Positions 30,115 to 39,413 of a DNA stretch of 39,413 nt are shown here, one piece after another. The DNA comes from Prevotella sp. (GTDB lineage: Bacteria > Bacteroidota > Bacteroidia > Bacteroidales > Bacteroidaceae). How positions within the stretch are numbered: the stretch's first letter is position 1; each line of letters starts with the position of its first letter. A program made the position numbers and the translations under genes. A model generated the notes under the pieces. It saw only the letters and a program-made list of their open reading frames with translations, searched no databases and had not been told where the DNA came from. The stretch is from NCBI GenBank assembly GCA_017430675.1, contig JAFRMM010000048.1:1-39413 (forward strand), in the 5' to 3' direction.

Positions 30115-31032
30115 ATGTGGCTGATACTGGCTTTTCTGTCGGCAGCGCTGCTGGGCTGCTATGATTCGCTGAAGAAACAGGCGCTGAAGGCGAATGCCGT
30201 GATCCCCGTGCTCTTCCTGAACACGCTCTTCTCCAGTCTGATCTTCCTGCCGTTTATCATATTGAGTGGCACGACGGATGTGCTCGACGGCACCATCTTC
30301 CATGCGGCCAGCGGTGGCTGGGACATGCATAAGTATATCCTGTTGAAATCCCTCATCGTGCTCTCCAGTTGGATACTCGGCTATTTCGGCATGAAACACC
30401 TGCCCCTGACAATCGTGGGACCCATCAATGCCACGCGGCCTGTGATGGTGCTCGTGGGAGCCCTGCTGGTCTTTGGCGAACGGCTTAATACATGGCAGTG
30501 GATAGGTGTGCTGTTGGCAGTGGCCTCGTTCCTGATGCTCAGTCGCAGTGGCAAGAAGGAGGGCATCGACTTCAAGCACGACCACTGGATCTATATGATC
30601 GTAGGGGCTGCTGTGCTGGGAGCCATCAGCGGTCTCTATGACAAGTACCTGATGGCACCAGTGGAGAACGGGGGCGTGGGACTCGACCGTATGATGGTGC
30701 AGTCGTGGTACAATATCTACCAATGCGGGATGATGGGCGTGATGCTATGGTTGCTGTGGTGGCCCAAGCATCAGCAGACGACACCATTCCACTGGTCGTG
30801 GTCGATCTTGGGCGTGAGCCTCTTTCTTTCCACGGCCGACTTCATGTATTTCTATTCGCTGAGTCTGCCTGACGCGATGATCTCCATCGTGTCGATGATC
30901 CGCAGGGGAAGTGTGATCGTCAGTTTTATGTTCGGAGCGATGTTCTTCCACGAGAAAAACCTGAAGGCAAAGGCCTTCGATTTGGCGCTCGTACTACTTG
31001 GCATGGTGTTCCTTTACATTGGAAGCCGATGA
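30115..31032 (+). CDS. EamA/DMT superfamily transporter
   Basis: A 305-aa inner-membrane protein with about ten hydrophobic helices, in two similar halves as in drug/metabolite (EamA) transporters. Signs of the family include the PINATRPVMVLVGALLVFGERL segment in the first half and the corresponding SIVSMIRRGSVIVSFMFGAMFFHEK near the end. The ATG at 30115 (MWLILAF) is 4 bp after truA; an earlier in-frame ATG lies inside truA and was rejected. The substrate is unknown. Its last 39 bp overlap the 3' end of the convergent TamB-like gene. Confidence 0.85.
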   Translation: MWLILAFLSAALLGCYDSLKKQALKANAVIPVLFLNTLFSSLIFLPFIILSGTTDVLDGTIFHAASGGWDMHKYILLKSLIVLSSWILGYFGMKHLPLTIVGPINATRPVMVLVGALLVFGERLNTWQWIGVLLAVASFLMLSRSGKKEGIDFKHDHWIYMIVGAAVLGAISGLYDKYLMAPVENGGVGLDRMMVQSWYNIYQCGMMGVMLWLLWWPKHQQTTPFHWSWSILGVSLFLSTADFMYFYSLSLPDAMISIVSMIRRGSVIVSFMFGAMFFHEKNLKAKAFDLALVLLGMVFLYIGSR

Positions 31033-34000
31033 TCTCTTCTTTTTCTTCTTCGACGAGAAGAGATCGCGCAGACCATTGAAATCCTTCTTGACAATGATGC
31101 CGATACCTTGCGTGTTCAGACTTGACTTCGTGAAGTAGCGGTCGTTGGTTTGGTTATACACCTTCAGGGCCAGGTTGCCATTAGGAAAGAGCAGGTATTG
31201 CAGGTCGAAGTCTCCGATGAATGAGGGATTGGCACGGGTGGCATTGTCACGGTAGCCAAATTGCCCGTTGAAGAGCAGACGGTTGTTCAGCAGACGTCCG
31301 TTCACGATACCTTCATACTCAGCATTGTGCCAACCTTCGTTTCCTGTAGAGATGTTGGCTCCGAAGTTCCAGTTCTCGTTCTTGACGAATGTGTTGAGCA
31401 GACTGTTAATCTGCATGGAGAGTGTGCCGGAGAGGATACTTTGCATGGCCAGTGAGGTGGGATCGCCCTGTTGGGTATTACTGTTGTTGGCACCCTGAGT
31501 GTAGAACCGTCCGACGGCAAGGAGGTAGATGACCTGCTGGTTCATCTCCTGCTGTCCGTTGATAACAGATCGAACCATCTGCTGCTCATCAGTATTGACT
31601 GTAGGCATCTCCAAGTCGAAATCAACCTGGGGCGAAGCAGGCATTCCACTGATATTCATCAGACAGTTCACGCGGATGGTGTTGCTGGAAAAGGAGTTGC
31701 CGATGTTCAGGTCGGAGAGACTGACGGCACTAACGGGATAGGAAGCCTGCAGATTCAGGGCTGCCTGATAGGGGTCTCCTCCGAATGTGATAGTGCCGCC
31801 ACGGTTGAAGGTGAAGTTTTTCTTGATGATATTCTGGAAAGTGACGTCGTAGGTACCTTGATCGACGGTGTAGGTGCCAAACATATTAAAGGCACCCTTA
31901 TTATAGAAGGTGGCACGGATGGTGCCATCACCATTCAGGGTGACATAGTCATTAGCATTGGCATCCATCAGCAGTCGTATTGTCGCATCTGGAGTCGCGT
32001 TAATGAGGAAATTGATGTAGATATTGGTATCCGTAGCCCTGGACGGGCTATTGTTAGAACTACTAGCCATACTAGTATAACTTGCCGTGCTAGCCGAACT
32101 AGTCGTACTGGCAGGGGTGAGCCACTCGATAAACTCCTGACTGGAGATAGCGTCAGGGCTTGAGGCGTTATAGACAAAGACCGTATTCTTCAGAGGTGTG
32201 ACGTTGCAGTCGATAATCACATCGTTACCCTGTCCATGAATAGTCACATTACCAGCGGCATAGACAGTGCCATAGAAGATGTTATCGCCAAAGTCCTTGA
32301 AGTCGTAGCCCAGCAGTTTCTCTGTATTGACTGCAAGATCGAAACTGAGATTGGTCAAGTGCTGATGATGGATACCTCCAGAGAGGAATGCCTGATTACC
32401 CTCACGGTCATAGATGGGGATACTGTTGAGCAAAATATCATCTGGGATCATGACGACGGTATCGCGCTCCAGACGATAGGTGGTGTTCAGGGGAATGACA
32501 GTGGCTTCGCCATCTACGAGAAGTTTGCCAGTGAGGTTGATATTGTCGAGGGTACCAGCAACACGGACATCGCCATTGGCATGGCCTGTGACATCGCTGA
32601 GGAAACTCTTGGTAAAGTTGTGCATGAAGTCGATATAGGTGCTGTCGGCATGTATTGCAAGGTCGATGGTATTGTGAACGGGTGATACATACCCGTCGAT
32701 CAGTGTCTTGACATCAGGACCGTCATTGGCAATGGCATGAATGTCTATCTGTTCCTTCTCCTGATTCCATAAGGCATGGGCGTCGAGCACACCCATACGA
32801 CCCTCCTCAAACTTGAAGTCTTCCACACGCAGGTCTGCATGAGCAGCAAAATGACTGAAAAGAGAGGATGCCTTTGCCTGTCCTGTGGCTTTTCCGCTGA
32901 ATTCGACAGAATGGAAATCTACCAGGTCAAGGATATAATCTACCTCCACCTTGTTGAGATCGACAGTAAGGGTGTCTGTGGTATTGCGGGAGGCTACACC
33001 ATCTATGACAATGTGTTCTTGTCCGCGATGGATGTCAAAATGATCTACCAGCAGATAGTTTTCGCAATAGAGAATGTCCGAGGGCTCCACATCCCAAGTT
33101 CCATTGTTCAGGATAATATGTGAGGGTTGGACGCGCACATGGGCTTCTGGCTTGTTTTGCAGGTTACGGTAGAGTTGTACGATACTGTTCAATTGTCCGC
33201 TCATGTGTTTTTCTGTGCTGTGATCATCCCAGTTGAGCGATGTGTTGATCTTGTTATTTGAGGCTTTTGCCTGTATTCCGATGGTCATGCGCTTTCCATC
33301 ATCCATGATCTTCTGGATACCCAGATCACATTTAAGGGTGTCGGATGGAGAAGTGATGCGGATGAATCCGTTGGAATACCACGATCCGTTATAGGCGAAT
33401 GATGGCAGGTCGCCATCGATGGTCGTCTGTGAGGTATAGTCGTTGATGGTGGCTGTCAGCGAGAGTGGCTGTCCCAGTGTCAGGTCGATATCGAAGAAAC
33501 GTTTCAGCCAGTCTGTCTTGCTCATCAGGAGCCGGAGACTGAAATTGTTGTCGTTACGCTTGTCAATGGGTGGGAGTCCTGGTAGGGTGGGGAGTTTGGA
33601 ACCCATGAGATTGACGAAACTCTGTGTCAGTGTGCCATAGTCGAAATGACCTTTCAGTTCTGCGTCAGCAAAGTCACTCTTCAGCGAGACAAAATGGATA
33701 CCTTCCTGATAGCCGGAGGAAAGAATGAGGTTGTCGAGATAGTAGGGCTTGTGCTGTTCTGTTCCTGTGAGGACAAAGTCACTGATACGAACGTTCCCCT
33801 GGGCATCGTTCAGGTTATGCGCCATGAAGTCGGCATCGATGTTGCCAGACAGTTCAGCAGTACCGAACTGCTCTGTGAGTTTGGCTGCAGCAGGAGCGAA
33901 GTGGCTGATCGTGCCTTTCACTTTGATCCGCTTGGCCTTTTGGGCATGATCTTCAAATACATCTTCTGCCACTTCGCCGTCAAGTCGGGCAGACAGATTC

Positions 34001-35457
34001 TGGTCATCGATGGTGAATAATCCAGATATTGCTTCTTGTGCGTAATGGCCTCTGATAGTGATATTGCCAAAAGGATAGTCGTTATACTCGAATCGTTCAA
34101 TCACACCGTCCACATTAATGGTAGGCTTTTGATGCTTTGGCCACTGGCCTTCAAGATTCAGGCGGGTGGTCAGTTGTCCTAATTTGTTATTGGCAAGGAT
34201 CTGCTTCAGGTTAATGCCTTGGGTCTGGATCGTACCTTTGAACTGCTGATCTGGATTCATCGTCATTTCCACATCCACATCTCCAGTCCCGGAGTGTATG
34301 AGACTCTTCAGGGAAGTGTCACCCCGTTGGTCTCTGTCGAAGGAACCACTCATCTGGATGCTACCGATACGCGTCAATTCCTGAGGCAGACGAAAAAATT
34401 TGCCGAGGAAGTCAATGCTTGTTTCAGAAAGGGCGATCTGGTTCATCTGCAGGTGCCATGCAGGTCGCCTATTCCAGTGCTCAATCCAGCCATTAACATT
34501 GATGTCTATATCTTTTTCAGAAGTGGCGACGCGTAGTTCAGGAGCATGAATCTGCTGGTCCGTACCATTTATCTGAGTCGTTAAGGAAATTGGCCTTTGG
34601 AAATTCTTCAGTGACGGTTCTAAACTTCTTAAATCAGAGGGGGTTATGTTTGTATCATCAATCTTTCCAAAGAATGCCAGAGAACCTGGTACAAGTCCTT
34701 TCTCGTCTAATTTATAATTGGCAGTCAGCGTGTCGATCCGTAGGTTGGAACTAGGCATCTCAATAGAGAAATTCTCCAGCATGGCATGCTGTCTCCCTGC
34801 TGTCAGACGGAAGGAGAGACGTTTCATATCCAGTCCGGCCCTCTCCTTAAAGCCTATACGTTTTACGTTGATGTTCAATGAATCTTCAGTTAGAACCCTG
34901 AGATTGATGTGACCACTAACATCACTAACCCTCAAATGGGCGAGGTTGAACTGCTCGTCAGTCTGGGGTAAGTCATATCTGTCATAACTGACACTGGAGT
35001 TTCGGATGATGAAGGTGTTGATGCGCAGGTCGAGCGGTGTCTGGTTGGTCGTGTCTTTCGAGGCCAATGAGTCTATCACGAACTGGAAATTAGGGTTCGT
35101 CTGATCGTTCTTGCGATAGAGACGTGCATGAGCGCCAAACAACTGTGCCGACGAGATGTGTATCTTGCCTTCCACTAACGGCATATAGTCGATCTTGACA
35201 GACAGACGGGATACGCGCAGCATCTCCTTCTGTTGTTGATCGTATATGAGTACATTGTCAATGATGATCCGGTTCAGAAGCCCGATATCTATCTGTCCCA
35301 CAGCGACCTTGGTGCCCAGTTGGTCTTCCAGCATGGCAGCGACCTTTTCTCCGACGAACTGCTGCACGCCTGGCAGACGAAGTATGCCCGCGGATAACAG
35401 ATTCAGGGCTATCACAGTCCAGATGACAACGCTGATAATCCTTTTGAGTATCTTCAC
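30994..35457 (-). CDS. TamB/DUF490 family envelope protein
   Basis: A 1487-aa protein of the translocation and assembly module (TamB) type, thought to form a periplasm-spanning beta-rich groove for lipid transport or to help insert outer-membrane proteins. One N-terminal membrane anchor (about residues 3-25) is followed by a very long repetitive beta-strand region and a C-terminal DUF490 domain (about 1150-1487). Visible strands include FRITSPSD-type repeats and the QTNDRYFTKSSLNTQGIGIIVKKDF terminus before a Lys-rich tail. A GTG at 35457 (VKILKRI) was chosen because the TTG at 35472 falls within the -7 box. It overlaps the convergent transporter by 39 bp. Confidence 0.82.
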   Translation of the reverse strand: MKILKRIISVVIWTVIALNLLSAGILRLPGVQQFVGEKVAAMLEDQLGTKVAVGQIDIGLLNRIIIDNVLIYDQQQKEMLRVSRLSVKIDYMPLVEGKIHISSAQLFGAHARLYRKNDQTNPNFQFVIDSLASKDTTNQTPLDLRINTFIIRNSSVSYDRYDLPQTDEQFNLAHLRVSDVSGHINLRVLTEDSLNINVKRIGFKERAGLDMKRLSFRLTAGRQHAMLENFSIEMPSSNLRIDTLTANYKLDEKGLVPGSLAFFGKIDDTNITPSDLRSLEPSLKNFQRPISLTTQINGTDQQIHAPELRVATSEKDIDINVNGWIEHWNRRPAWHLQMNQIALSETSIDFLGKFFRLPQELTRIGSIQMSGSFDRDQRGDTSLKSLIHSGTGDVDVEMTMNPDQQFKGTIQTQGINLKQILANNKLGQLTTRLNLEGQWPKHQKPTINVDGVIERFEYNDYPFGNITIRGHYAQEAISGLFTIDDQNLSARLDGEVAEDVFEDHAQKAKRIKVKGTISHFAPAAAKLTEQFGTAELSGNIDADFMAHNLNDAQGNVRISDFVLTGTEQHKPYYLDNLILSSGYQEGIHFVSLKSDFADAELKGHFDYGTLTQSFVNLMGSKLPTLPGLPPIDKRNDNNFSLRLLMSKTDWLKRFFDIDLTLGQPLSLTATINDYTSQTTIDGDLPSFAYNGSWYSNGFIRITSPSDTLKCDLGIQKIMDDGKRMTIGIQAKASNNKINTSLNWDDHSTEKHMSGQLNSIVQLYRNLQNKPEAHVRVQPSHIILNNGTWDVEPSDILYCENYLLVDHFDIHRGQEHIVIDGVASRNTTDTLTVDLNKVEVDYILDLVDFHSVEFSGKATGQAKASSLFSHFAAHADLRVEDFKFEEGRMGVLDAHALWNQEKEQIDIHAIANDGPDVKTLIDGYVSPVHNTIDLAIHADSTYIDFMHNFTKSFLSDVTGHANGDVRVAGTLDNINLTGKLLVDGEATVIPLNTTYRLERDTVVMIPDDILLNSIPIYDREGNQAFLSGGIHHQHLTNLSFDLAVNTEKLLGYDFKDFGDNIFYGTVYAAGNVTIHGQGNDVIIDCNVTPLKNTVFVYNASSPDAISSQEFIEWLTPASTTSSASTASYTSMASSSNNSPSRATDTNIYINFLINATPDATIRLLMDANANDYVTLNGDGTIRATFYNKGAFNMFGTYTVDQGTYDVTFQNIIKKNFTFNRGGTITFGGDPYQAALNLQASYPVSAVSLSDLNIGNSFSSNTIRVNCLMNISGMPASPQVDFDLEMPTVNTDEQQMVRSVINGQQEMNQQVIYLLAVGRFYTQGANNSNTQQGDPTSLAMQSILSGTLSMQINSLLNTFVKNENWNFGANISTGNEGWHNAEYEGIVNGRLLNNRLLFNGQFGYRDNATRANPSFIGDFDLQYLLFPNGNLALKVYNQTNDRYFTKSSLNTQGIGIIVKKDFNGLRDLFSSKKKKKRSSASNVKEHHAK

Positions 35458-35460
35458 GTG

Positions 35461-35469
35461 GCAAAAATA
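35461..35469 (-). promoter_or_regulatory. -7 box three bases before the tamB-like start
   Basis: On the minus strand TATTTTTGC is followed by CAC and the GTG start. The spacing is the same as at the acyltransferase gene (3463-3471) and again implies a very short or absent leader. A second, later start is not apparent. Confidence 0.45.
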
Positions 35470-35533
35470 CAATATTTTATCGGGATTTCGACATTTTTTT
35501 TATATTTTTGTTCTTTATCTGCCCTTTTTTTAG

Positions 35534-35542
35534 TAATTTTGC
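35534..35542 (+). promoter_or_regulatory. -7 box of the nqr operon
   Basis: TAATTTTGC matches the Bacteroidota -7 consensus and ends 38 bp before the nqrA ATG. A TTTTTG at 35505-35510 is a possible -33 element at 23 bp. It is divergent from the tamB-like promoter. Confidence 0.6.
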
Positions 35543-35580
35543 CCTCGCTCTCATGAAACTATTCTCAAACATTTATATAA

Positions 35581-36924
35581 ATGGCAAATGTAATTAAGTT
35601 ACGCAAAGGCTTGGACATTAACCTTCAGGGCAAGGCCGAGGAGAAGAAGATCCAACTGAAATCGAATGGCAAATACGCGTTGGTGCCTGATGATTTCGAA
35701 GGAGTCACTCCCAAGGTCGTGGTCAAGGAGGGTGACAAGGTCAAGGCCGGGGATGCGCTGTTTGTCAACAAGCAGTATCCGGAAGTGAAGTTTGCCTCGC
35801 CAGTGAGCGGTACGGTGAGTGCCGTGGTGCGGGGGGAACGGAGAAAGGTGCTCTGCGTAAAGGTCGATGCTGATGCCCAGCAGGAGTTTAAGGACTTCGG
35901 CAAGAAGGATGTCAGCACGCTGTCTGGCGAGCAAGTGATTAACGCCCTGTTGGAAGCAGGAATCTTTGGTTACATCAACCAGTTGCCTTATGCGGTATCC
36001 ACTAATCCTGGTACTCAGCCTAAGGCGATTTTCGTTTCTGCCCTTAGGGACAAACCGTTGGCTGCTGACTTCGAGTACGAGGTGCAGGGGCAGGAGTCTG
36101 ATTTCCAGACGGGTCTCTCGGCCCTCTCGAAGATCGCCAAGACCTATCTGGGTGTGGGCGTAGGGTCCAAACTCGAAGGTTTGAAGGATGTTGAGGTCAA
36201 CATCTTCGACGGCAAGTGTCCTGCTGGTAATGTGGGTGTTCAAGTGAACCATATCAACCCCGTCAACAAGGGTGAGGTGGTGTGGACCATTGGTGATCCG
36301 ACAGTCGTGCTCTTCATCGGTCGTCTGTTCAGTACAGGTAAGGTGAATCTCACGCGTACTGTCGCCCTCTGTGGCAGTGAGATTAAGAGTCCTGCCTACG
36401 TGGATATGCTGGTAGGTGAGGAACTGTCCACACTGCTTTCCAACAGTTACGACGCCACTAAGAGCGTACGTATCATCAATGGTAACGTACTGACGGGCCG
36501 TCCTACCACGAAGGATGGCTATCTTGGTGCTCACACCAGCGAGATTACCGTGATTCCTGAAGGTAACGATGCTGATGAGATGCTGGGTTGGATCCTGCCT
36601 CGTTTCAAGCAGTTCTCCGTCAACCGCAGTTATTTCTCCTGGCTCTGTGGCAAGAAGAGTTATGCCCTCGATGCCCGTGTGAAGGGTGGCGAGCGCCACA
36701 TGATCATGAGCGGTGAGTACGACAAGGTGCTGCCGATGGATATCTATGGTGAGTATCTCATCAAGGCCATCATTGCTGGCGATATCGACCGTCAGGAGGC
36801 TTTGGGTATTTATGAGGTTAGTCCTGAGGACTTTGCTTTAGCAGAGTTCGTGGATTCCTCGAAGTTGGAATTGCAGCGCATTGTGCGTGAAGGTCTGAAC
36901 ATTTTACGTAAAGAAAACGCATAA
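35581..36924 (+). CDS. nqrA: Na+-translocating NADH:quinone reductase subunit A
   Basis: A 447-aa subunit of the sodium-pumping NADH:quinone oxidoreductase. NqrA is a cytoplasmic subunit that supports the complex and takes part in quinone binding. The start MANVIKLRKGLDINL, the SPVSGTVSAVVRGERR motif (biotinyl/lipoyl-like fold) and the NINP-type central region fit the family over its full length. It heads nqrABCD(E...), with 5 bp to nqrB, under the -7 box at 35534. Confidence 0.96.
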   Translation: MANVIKLRKGLDINLQGKAEEKKIQLKSNGKYALVPDDFEGVTPKVVVKEGDKVKAGDALFVNKQYPEVKFASPVSGTVSAVVRGERRKVLCVKVDADAQQEFKDFGKKDVSTLSGEQVINALLEAGIFGYINQLPYAVSTNPGTQPKAIFVSALRDKPLAADFEYEVQGQESDFQTGLSALSKIAKTYLGVGVGSKLEGLKDVEVNIFDGKCPAGNVGVQVNHINPVNKGEVVWTIGDPTVVLFIGRLFSTGKVNLTRTVALCGSEIKSPAYVDMLVGEELSTLLSNSYDATKSVRIINGNVLTGRPTTKDGYLGAHTSEITVIPEGNDADEMLGWILPRFKQFSVNRSYFSWLCGKKSYALDARVKGGERHMIMSGEYDKVLPMDIYGEYLIKAIIAGDIDRQEALGIYEVSPEDFALAEFVDSSKLELQRIVREGLNILRKENA

Positions 36925-36929
36925 CGAAT

Positions 36930-38087
36930 ATGAAAGCATTACGAAATTATCTCAATAAGGTAAAGCCGAACTTCGAGGAAGGTGGCAAACTGCATGCTTT
37001 CCGTTCGATATTCGACGGCTTTGAGACCTTCCTTTACGTGCCTAACGACACGGCAAAGACAGGCGTTAATATTCACGACGCCATTGACTCGAAGCGCATT
37101 ATGAGTATGGTGGTCATCGCCTTGATGCCTGCTATGCTGTTTGGTATGTATAATATTGGCTATCAGAACTATCTCGCTGCTGGCACACTGGCAAACGCAA
37201 GTTTCTGTGAGATATTCTTCTATGGCTTCTTAGCCGTATTGCCTAAGATTCTTGTTAGTTACATCGTTGGTTTGGGCATTGAGTTTGCCTGGGCACAGTG
37301 GAAGGGCGAGGAGATCCAGGAGGGTTACCTTGTCTCGGGTATCATCATCCCGCTGATCATTCCTATCGGTTGTCCGCTGTGGATGCTGGCTCTGGCTTGT
37401 GCCTTCTCGGTGATTTTCTGTAAGGAAATCTTCGGTGGCACGGGTATGAATATCTTCAATCCCGCCATTGCAGCCCGAATGTTCTTGTTCTTTGCCTATC
37501 CTGCAAAGATGACGGGCGATCAGGTATGGGTGGCTCAAGACTCTATTTTCGGACTCGGTAACACGTTGCCAGACGGATTTACGGCTGCTACACCGCTCGG
37601 ACAGATAGGGCAGGGTATTGCTCCCGACGCATCTATCTGCGATATGATTTGTGGTTTCATTCCCGGTTCTATCGGTGAGACATCCGTTTATGCCATCGCC
37701 ATCGGTGCTATCATCCTGCTGTGGTCTGGTATTGCCTCATGGCGCACGATGCTGAGTGTATTCGTAGGTGGTGCATTGATGGCTATCATCTTCGAGCAGA
37801 CGGGGCAGTCGATGGTTTGGTGGCACCACTTTATCATGGGCGGCTTCGCCTTCGGTGCCGTGTTCATGGCTACCGATCCTGTCACCTCGTGCCGCACTCA
37901 GTGTGGTCAGTATATCTATGGCTTCCTCATCGGTGCGATGGCCATCATCATCCGTGTGATGAATGCCGGCTATCCAGAGGGTATGATGCTCGCCATCTTC
38001 TTTGGTAATATGTTTGCGCCTACGATCGACCACTTCATTGTGGAGCGTAATATTTCGAAACGTTTGAAGAGAGGAGGTACCAAATGA
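36930..38087 (+). CDS. nqrB: Na+-translocating NADH:quinone reductase subunit B
   Basis: A 385-aa membrane subunit holding riboflavin and a covalent FMN, and forming part of the sodium path. Several hydrophobic helices are visible. The FMN-attachment threonine is probably T221 in DGFTAATPLG, the position of the SGAT-type motif in other NqrB proteins. The conserved WWHHFIMGGFAFGAVFMATDP and C-terminal FIVERNI are present. Its end overlaps nqrC by four bases (ATGA at 38084), suggesting coupled translation. Confidence 0.96.
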   Translation: MKALRNYLNKVKPNFEEGGKLHAFRSIFDGFETFLYVPNDTAKTGVNIHDAIDSKRIMSMVVIALMPAMLFGMYNIGYQNYLAAGTLANASFCEIFFYGFLAVLPKILVSYIVGLGIEFAWAQWKGEEIQEGYLVSGIIIPLIIPIGCPLWMLALACAFSVIFCKEIFGGTGMNIFNPAIAARMFLFFAYPAKMTGDQVWVAQDSIFGLGNTLPDGFTAATPLGQIGQGIAPDASICDMICGFIPGSIGETSVYAIAIGAIILLWSGIASWRTMLSVFVGGALMAIIFEQTGQSMVWWHHFIMGGFAFGAVFMATDPVTSCRTQCGQYIYGFLIGAMAIIIRVMNAGYPEGMMLAIFFGNMFAPTIDHFIVERNISKRLKRGGTK

Positions 38088-38782
38088 AACTGAATACAAA
38101 CAGCAATTCGTACATTATTGTTTATAGTGCGATACTCGTGGTCATCGTGGCCTTCCTGCTGGCTTTTGTCTATCAGGCACTAAAGCCCATGCAGGACGCT
38201 AACGTGGCCCTCGACGTGAAGAAGCAGATCCTCTATTCACTCAACATTCGCGACCTTGACGGTTCTGAGGCCGAGGCTAAGTATGCCGAGGTAGTGAAGG
38301 AAGAGGGAGAAAAAGATGGTCAGAAGTACTATCTTTGCGACATCAATGGTGAAGACGTCCTTGTAGTCTCTCTGAAAGGTATGGGACTTTGGGGCGGTAT
38401 CAGTGGCTACATCTCCATCCACGGCGATGAGACACCTACCGTCTATGGCGCTTACTTTAACCATGAGAGTGAGACAGCAGGTCTTGGTGCAGAGATCAAG
38501 GACTCTCAGGCCTGGCAGGAGAAGTTCATCGGCAAGAAAGTTTTCGTCGATGGCTCTGACACCCATGAGGTGGCACTTTCTGTAGTTAAGAAGGTGGAGG
38601 ATCCCGCCACGCAGGTCGATTGTGTGACAGGAGCCACCCTGACTTCTAATGGTGTGAATGATATGATACAGACTGGTATGAAGGATGCTGGAAAGAATGC
38701 CATCGAACTCTTTGTTAAGATGATGTGTACCCCCGAGCCTGCTGACTCTACAGTCGTTGAACCTAAAGCAGAGGAGGAATAG
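38084..38782 (+). CDS. nqrC: Na+-translocating NADH:quinone reductase subunit C
   Basis: A 232-aa subunit with one N-terminal membrane helix (about 10-30) and a periplasmic FMN-binding domain. The FMN is joined through a phosphoester to a threonine in DCVTGATLTS, probably T185. The LWGGISGYI and ETAGLGAEI segments match the FMN_bind domain. The acidic C-terminal tail (VVEPKAEEE) is usual for Bacteroidota members. Its start overlaps nqrB, and nqrD follows after 3 bp. Confidence 0.95.
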   Translation: MKLNTNSNSYIIVYSAILVVIVAFLLAFVYQALKPMQDANVALDVKKQILYSLNIRDLDGSEAEAKYAEVVKEEGEKDGQKYYLCDINGEDVLVVSLKGMGLWGGISGYISIHGDETPTVYGAYFNHESETAGLGAEIKDSQAWQEKFIGKKVFVDGSDTHEVALSVVKKVEDPATQVDCVTGATLTSNGVNDMIQTGMKDAGKNAIELFVKMMCTPEPADSTVVEPKAEEE

Positions 38783-38785
38783 ACT

Positions 38786-39409
38786 ATGGCATTATTCAGT
38801 AAACAAAATAAGGAGGTTTTTACTAACCCGTTGAACGTTGACCATCCCATCCTCGGACAGGTGTTGGGTATCTGTTCGGCTCTGGCTGTCACTAGTCAGT
38901 TGAAGCCTGCCATCGTGATGGGACTGGCTGTAACTGTGATCACAGCCTTCTCGAACACGATTATCTCGATTATCCGCAATACCATTCCCAACCGCATCCG
39001 TATCGTGGTGCAGTTGGTGGTTGTGGCTGCTCTTGTAACGATCGTCTCTCAGATACTGAAGGCTTTCGCCTATGACGTCAGTGTTCAGTTGAGTGTGTAT
39101 GTCGGTCTGATCATCACCAATTGTATCCTGATGGGCCGCCTCGAGGCGTTTGCCATGCAGAACAAGCCGTGGCCCTCGTTCCTCGATGGTGTAGGTAATG
39201 GCTTAGGCTACGCCATGATCCTCGTCATCGTGGGTGCCGTTCGTGAGTTCCTGGGTCGCGGCAGCCTGCTGGGTTTCCAGATTATTCCTGATGCCTGCTA
39301 CGACTTCGGCTATGTGAACAACGGTATGATGACGATGCCCGCTATGGCTCTGATTCTCGTGGGTTGTGTGATTTGGGTACATCGAGCATATTTTTATAAG
39401 GAGAAGTAA
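38786..39409 (+). CDS. nqrD: Na+-translocating NADH:quinone reductase subunit D
   Basis: A 207-aa membrane subunit that, with NqrE, forms the sodium-path core and binds an intramembrane 2Fe-2S cluster through cysteines of both subunits. The N-terminal NPLNVDHPILGQVLGICSALAVTS and the conserved TNCILMGRLEAFAMQN identify NqrD. The gene is complete (TAA at 39407-39409), and the window ends 4 bp later; nqrE and nqrF are expected to follow. Confidence 0.95.
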   Translation: MALFSKQNKEVFTNPLNVDHPILGQVLGICSALAVTSQLKPAIVMGLAVTVITAFSNTIISIIRNTIPNRIRIVVQLVVVAALVTIVSQILKAFAYDVSVQLSVYVGLIITNCILMGRLEAFAMQNKPWPSFLDGVGNGLGYAMILVIVGAVREFLGRGSLLGFQIIPDACYDFGYVNNGMMTMPAMALILVGCVIWVHRAYFYKEK

Positions 39410-39413
39410 GATA

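Noticed and set aside
1..39413. tRNA or rRNA genes, and integrases or transposases
   Set aside because: None of the reading frames matched recombinase families, and no tRNA cloverleaf or rRNA segment was noticed; a covariance-model scan would be the decisive check.

Overview
The window reads as chromosomal DNA of a Bacteroidota bacterium, most likely Prevotellaceae. The signs are many Bacteroidota-type -7 boxes (TAnnTTTGC), a short primary sigma factor without region 1.1, an OmpP1/FadL-type barrel, a TamB-like giant protein, an Nqr operon, an ior operon whose alpha subunit lacks a ferredoxin tail, and DUF3791/DUF3990 toxin-type genes. The genus is inferred from overall protein character; no database search was possible. 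Left core (1-16162): a RelA-type (p)ppGpp synthetase with a degenerate hydrolase domain, a small lipoprotein, a GNAT-like acyltransferase, a nitroreductase-kdsC-maf cluster, a Tyr/Trp/Gly-rich secreted protein, an OmpP1/FadL barrel, iorA-iorB-aminotransferase (aromatic 2-oxoacid metabolism), rpoD with a coupled exported-protein gene, an HtrA/DegP protease, RNase P RNA (rnpB) and a YihY/BrkB membrane protein. Accessory island (about 16163-28175): it opens with a striking 278-bp mirror-symmetric array of ten GGGTGTAAC nonamers around two 16-bp elements that are reverse complements of each other. A DUF3791-DUF3990-DUF3791-like toxin-antitoxin-like trio follows. Next come an unrecognised PD-(D/E)XK-like protein, a single-chain nuclease-methyltransferase with its specificity subunit (BcgI/type IIB-like), a 37-aa peptide gene coupled by ATGA overlap to a small membrane protein, a 46-aa ORF, a DUF1016/YhcG nuclease, a Bro-N-Fic protein, a shortened RhuM, a rhodanese lipoprotein, a VbhA-Fic protein and an esterase-like protein. 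A short gene follows whose first 84 bp also occur, broken, at 23799, so about 4.1 kb lies between direct repeats. The restriction genes are visibly AT-rich against their neighbours. No integrase, transposase or tRNA was found. Right core (28213-39413): a voltage-gated-type K+ channel with a zinc-ribbon tail, a lipoprotein, truA, an EamA/DMT-type transporter, a TamB-like protein on the minus strand, and nqrA-nqrB-nqrC-nqrD, which the window end interrupts before nqrE. The most interesting unexplained elements are the GGGTGTAAC mirror array at the island edge, the nuclease-RM-micropeptide-membrane protein cluster beside it, and the direct-repeat-flanked Fic segment.
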